DNA from: Priapulus caudatus
Lineage: Eukaryota > Priapulida > Priapulimorpha > Priapulimorphida > Priapulidae
Direction: 5' to 3'
DNA length: 64,000 nt
NCBI RefSeq assembly: GCF_000485595.1
Contig: NW_014577131.1
Span: 146,808-210,807 of the forward strand
Part shown: positions 59,516-64,000 of the stretch, in pieces
Numbering within the stretch: position 1 is the first letter of the stretch
Layout of the letters: each line of letters opens with the position of its first letter
Program-made: the position numbers and the translations under genes
The notes under the pieces: generated by a model
What the model saw: the letters and a program-made list of their open reading frames with translations, nothing else
What the model was told of the DNA's origin: nothing
Databases searched by the model: none

Positions 59516-59822
59516 ATGGATGCATGGATAGATAGATAGTTAGATTTTTGCGGTATTTTCCTTTCAACCAAGCCGTCACCAACTGAGTAACGCCACTGAT
59601 TTCCCCGGACAACGCCGGGTATCTCGCTAGTAAATACTAATGCATATAATACAGGTGCGCCGGAAGCAGTTTTGGATTTGGGGGGGGGGCAAAGACCTAA
59701 AGGGGCTCACGATTTTTTTTTATTTTTATATTATAATAACTTCGTATATTCTTTCGTCCCACCGCTATATAGTATACGCATTGATATCGATTGTGTGCTC
59801 CTGTTATAGCGGGTTCAATAAG

Positions 59823-59890
59823 AAACCGCTATCTAAACCGCTATGAAACCGCTAAGAAACCGCTAAGAAACCGCTAAGAAACCGCTATCA
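59823..59890. repeat. GAAACCGCTAA tandem repeat
   Basis: Six imperfect copies of an 11-base unit, AAACCGCTAAG or AAACCGCTATC. Upstream at 59654 the sequence GGTGCGCCGGAAGCAG resembles the end of a truncated MITE. Confidence 0.85.
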
Positions 59891-60277
59891 AAGAAAGTCT
59901 GTTGGTCATATGCCATGCATGGACTCTGCGTTTTATGAATATTTACAAATTATATTATTCTCGATTATATAAAAACATCTGTAAAGAATCAATGTAATTT
60001 TTCAGTGTGTCAAAGTAATATTCAATTACAAATACAAATGCTAGAAACACAAGTTTAGATCACGAAATAGCACTAACAAATGTCAAATCACAATACAACT
60101 GGGGTTTTGTTCACTCATGAACACACTCGTCTGAGTCACGCAGTTCGAGTTACAGCAAAGGTTACAGCCATAATATTATAGCCAAAGAGCGAACGAATAC
60201 TTGCATTTGGCGCCGAGAGGTGCCGCGAGTGCTCACGACAATATTGTCAACACAGGAGCAGCGGTCATGCCAACAAG

Positions 60278-60343
60278 ATGAATAGTTTCAACTTTAAGAA
60301 GTTTACTTCTGACGCTGCAACAGTAATCAGCCGAGCCGTCCAG
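60278..60343 (+). CDS. SH3GLB1: Endophilin-B, first coding exon (partial gene)
   Basis: ATG at 60278 opens MNSFNFKKFTSDAATVISRA, ending in VQ before a GTAAGT donor at 60344. This matches the amphipathic N-terminal helix of endophilin-B (family pattern M-DFN-KK-A-DA-T--SRAVQ) in length and splice position. The helix inserts into membranes ahead of the BAR domain; family members act in mitochondrial and autophagic membrane shaping. I searched 60344-64000 by eye for the next exon (expected to continue with TEEKLGQAEKTE-like sequence) and did not find it, so the first intron exceeds 3.6 kb. A single short exon limits certainty. Confidence 0.78.
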
Positions 60344-63300
60344 GTAAGTGTACTTAGATACATTAATTAAGACAGCATATCTATAGAGTAAGTTTATCTT
60401 TTGTATGTTGATGCCACGTCTGCAGAATGTAATTACTTAGCTCTTGGCTGCGCGCGTCACATTCCGTCGTTCCGACGTTCGGTTCGTAGGCTAGGCCCCA
60501 CAGCGCAGAGTAGCGTTTACACCCCCATATCGTGACTTTGGTTAATGGGGGGGGGGTACACTCTTAAAAATGTACAGAGGTCTTCTTGAGGGTGTTGTCA
60601 ACTCATTTCTTGCAAGAAAGAGCCTAGAGGTCATTTGTTGTCGCGAAGGCGCGACAATACGTCGTTTCACCCAGCGACCTCACCTTGTTTTGACGATTTC
60701 TCACTATTTCACGGCTCGCGTATTTCACGAGATTTCAGTTACCATTCATGTCCTGCGGCCGTCACATTTCTCCCCCACTTTGCCCGGGCCATTTACGCAG
60801 TGATATAACTTCGTCTCCGCTGTCAATAACCTGAACATATAATTGACGGTGTTATAACTGAGATATAATTGTCGGCAATAATAGGTGAAAGAGAGTATAG
60901 AAACATTAAGACTTTGGTAGTAAATTGATTTCGTATTTATTTAACATTATATTTTATTGAAACGCTTCAAGTGCCTGTGCCTACATCGTTGGTGGCGATG
61001 TGCACATTGCAATGACCCTTGTGTTGTGTTTGGGTTTAGTTAAACATTAACAGCTAAGCAAGTATAGTAGCAATCCCTGCGAGATTAGTATTACAATTAC
61101 TAGTGCAACTGCAAGAAAGGATCTTGGTAATATATCACGAAACTGACAAATCATGACCGAGTTCCAAAACATGGTACCCTACTGACCACTCCAAGCACTG
61201 ACACAACTGGTCTACTACTGCTGTCATTACAATATCACATTATCAGTGGACTTAAAGGTGACTTACTCCCCGTGCAAATAATGCAAATAAATTGTAATAA
61301 ATATCAATAAAATATAGATAAACATTAACTGAAATAGAAATAAAATGAAATAAAACAGAAATTTTATTGGAGGCAATAGCGGACGCGAGCGGACAACACA
61401 GACACGCGCACGCGTGCACACACGAAAACACACGTATGGTTGGTACATTGCACGAGTTTTGAGCGAGCTTTGAGTGAGTTTTGAGCGAGATTTTTAGGTG
61501 GAAATGAATGAAAAACAGAATATACACTGCGAGATCGCGGCCGGTTAAAATAGAAATTTCCGGATAACGGATGGCCGGATAAAGGAGGTCGGACTGTAGT
61601 TTGTAGTTAAACAAGTTGTCATGTGGCTGATCATGTATTAATTTGATTATCATTTAATCACAACTTATAATTCATGTAATTGTTGACAGTTTGACACCTG
61701 AGGCATGTGTAGCCTTGAGTGAAAATTCCATTTTGTTTTTCTTTTAAGTACCGTGTTGAGAATACTGTAATTGTTAGATAGTCGTACATTGTAATTTCTG
61801 CATAATAAGTGGGAGATTATTAACAGCAATTGATTAATGTAAAAACCGCTCTAGTTTATGAGCATGCAGGGTGCGAAATTAACGCCAGTCCCGAGTCAAA
61901 TACTCCATGATTTACTGTCGGACTCCCTGATTTGACATCTGCAGGAGTCCGTGTGACTCTTTGAAAATTCTGCTATAATATACTAAACCAAGATTTCTTG
62001 TTAGTTTAATTTTAATATTAAATCTTCAAAATAAGCACATGGAATATTGTTAATTTTATCTTTTAGTTTAGAACTTCAGACTGCGGACTCCCTCTTTTTG
62101 AGGGTAGGGAGTGTTCAAAGGTTAATTTCTACCCCTGAGCATGTGTTAATTCACAGTGAAATCCAACGATTTCACTATCAGAAATGTCGCAGCACTCGCG
62201 CGATCAGTAGCAGGAGCAGTAGCAATAGCACTAACAGCATCAGTATCAGTAACAATAGCAGTAGCAGTTAATTGCAAGTTAACTTTAACATTGGCATGAA
62301 ATCTGTCATTGATATTATACTAAATATTTCTTTTACTAATCTATTAGTCTACAAACACAATAATGTGTACCATTACTTGTTATATCAACAGATGCGTAAT
62401 GCCTAGATCAGGTTGTCAGGGCAAATAAAGCCAAGTCACACATTCTCCACAAACCTGAATAGCGTTCTACTAGTAGTAGTAGAATATATCATATCCGGAT
62501 ATAAAAAGGGTATTCTTGTTATATTAATGTTTTAACAAGATGTATGTTACCGTACATTGTGTATGTAAGGTTTGACAGAATAAATGAGCATGGTGTGTAT
62601 ATTGTGTGTACAATATGTGCAGTGTGCACTGTATCTGTATGCGCTTTCGTATAGTTTGGCCAGACTGCATGGGTACATGCAATATGACGCGACGACAGTC
62701 GCTGTTTGATCAAAACTTAATCAAACATGTCAATAATATATTATTAATGTTTTGTCTCCATGTTTGTTTAAACATCTCGTTTTCACAGTTTGTAAACTTG
62801 AGCGAGAGCGTATTCCGTGATGTGTTTCCAGGCGTGTGCGATGGTTGTGCTAGATCAATATGTAATATATACACATATGTATATCTGCTCGGTAGTATTA
62901 ATAACTTTAGATGAAATGAAATATAGTGCACGCAGTCCCGTGCAATTTCTCTCAGAATTTTCCGTTGAGTGTGGAAGTGTCTCATTAAGTGATACGAGTG
63001 AGTCATTAACATCATTTGGTGAATCATCGCATTGTATTATGTTGCTTCATTAGCTAGTTTGCTCGGTATGAAACTCATGCCGCCTTGTAAAATTTTAATG
63101 GCATTCATTACAACTGATAATTTTATAATCATAATGGGAACTATAAATTGACGCTATTGGATGGGAAAATCTGAGTAGGCTAGTTGTTGTTGAGGATGTT
63201 TAGAAACGGAGAGCGAGGCAGCTTTGCGACAAAATGAGCTGCTGCTTCGTACGTATTATGTGAAATCTAGCAGCACTTTTGTTCGTCGGTTGTTGGTCTT

Positions 63301-64000
63301 GAAAAAGCTCACCTGCTCAGTTTACGTGTGTGCGATCTTGGAAATTATTGAACAGTGTTGTAAGAATGAGAATCTCCAGGCCACAGATATAGAGAGAATA
63401 AAATGCAAAAATGTAACAAACATATGTAAAAAAAATATAATAAACATAATTAATGGTAGGTAAAGGGGGCATAGCCTTTCCCCATTTTATCTACTCCCGA
63501 TACAATGTAATGATACAATGAGCATTAAGCGTGCACACTGCACAGTCCACCAAGAACAGAGCATCAGTGGCCGAAGTGTCCTTAAAAACTTAACTCTGAT
63601 TTAAAACTCCTCCCCCTCAAGGGGTCATTACTAAAACTACTTCCCCTCTTCATACGTACACATACACGCGTCAAACAAAAGTTACACGCTATCCTCAGGA
63701 TGTTCTGTTGCCTTCTACTTCGTTTCTGTTTGTATCGGAGTGGAGTGGGCGCTCGTGCTCCGACTGACTGATGACAACTGCCCGGGGGTTCAGTGTGCTG
63801 TTGCATAGAAAGATCGGCTTGCTCATACACGATTCCATGAAAGCGAGCATCAGTCCCCCCCTCCGCCGACTCCAACCAATTGATTTCGTGTAGAATCGTT
63901 GAATAAGAGTGAGCTTAGGTTGCTGCCGTCATTGCTTCCGTTCACTCGCCCACGCGCGCACTCACCCACGCACGCACCCACGCATGCACCCATGCACGCA
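60344..64000. other. Endophilin-B intron 1 (part)
   Basis: No second exon was recognised. It holds a MITE at 61867-62137, CAG/AGT trinucleotide-like runs near 62205-62270, and a CACG-rich end (63948-64000). The open frame at 63224-63463 resembles nothing I know. Confidence 0.5.
61867..62137. mobile_element. hAT-type MITE, CAGGGGTAGAAATTAA family, copy 2
   Basis: It begins CAGGGTGCGAAATTAACGCC and ends GGTTAATTTCTACCCCTG, the reverse of the copy at 48177-48399. GAGCATG flanks both ends. Confidence 0.8.

Larger units (their letters stand above)
56134..60277. other. Intergenic region between the DUF3987-like gene and endophilin-B
   Basis: About 4.1 kb with short palindromes of the TCAGGAGTAG family (56618 and 56743-56780), a GTAT run, a GGGATGGCAT satellite, a MITE copy and a GAAACCGCTAA tandem repeat. 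No gene was recognised. Confidence 0.55.

Noticed and set aside
59102-59612. Open frames across the GGGATGGCAT satellite
   Set aside because: Low-complexity translations of the satellite plus a MITE.
62789-62832. Possible endophilin-B exon 2 (TTTCACAG then FVNLSESVFRDVF)
   Set aside because: Has splice-like borders, but the sequence does not resemble the conserved BAR start that should follow the N-terminal helix.
63224-63463. 79-residue plus frame in endophilin-B intron 1
   Set aside because: No family resemblance, Lys/Ile/Asn-rich as in AT-rich random frames; not the expected second exon.

Overview
The window is animal nuclear DNA, probably from a marine invertebrate. Genes are split into many short exons with GT-AG introns of a few hundred bases. 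Exons are often GC-rich inside AT-rich introns and spacers. There are vertebrate-type TTAGGG/CCCTAA tracts, microsatellites and very many small inverted-repeat transposons. I cannot name the species. No bacterial operon, CRISPR array, rRNA or convincing tRNA gene was seen.

Layout. 227-11468 (-): a far-upstream-element-binding protein (FUBP/KSRP family) with four KH domains, its 3' end lying beyond the left edge. 16586-23787 (-): a complete sorting nexin 8, 12 exons, with an EH-like domain before PX and BAR. 27585-38771 (-): a BAR-RhoGAP of the ARHGAP17/RICH1 type with a long Pro/His-rich tail. 42217-51340 (+): a complete Polycomb-like protein (PHF1/MTF2/PHF19 family), 14 coding exons. 53674-56133 (-): a two-exon gene for a DUF3987-like (primase/helicase-like) protein, the least expected gene here. 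60278-60343 (+): the first coding exon of endophilin-B, the rest lying beyond the right edge. Exon borders were read by eye from splice signals, reading-frame phase and family resemblance. Phases close for all genes except at one single-base frameshift in FUBP and at the uncertain ends of two or three tail exons of ARHGAP17.

The genes do not form a pathway. SNX8, ARHGAP17 and endophilin-B all carry membrane-curving BAR-type modules, but gene order in animals does not normally reflect function. ARHGAP17 and Polycomb-like are divergent; Polycomb-like and the DUF3987 gene converge.

The rest is dominated by mobile DNA: hAT-type MITEs with CAGGG termini and 7-8 bp target duplications (some nested), a MITE family found twice in Polycomb-like introns, long foldback elements with arms up to about 300 bp, a family of short palindromes ending in TCAGGAGTAGATAA, a 1-2 kb dispersed repeat present three times, and telomere-like tracts tied to a recurring module. 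The points most worth following are the duplicated KH1 exon of FUBP, the intron-containing DUF3987 gene, the TCAGGAGTAG palindrome family, and a filled/empty site for a foldback element.
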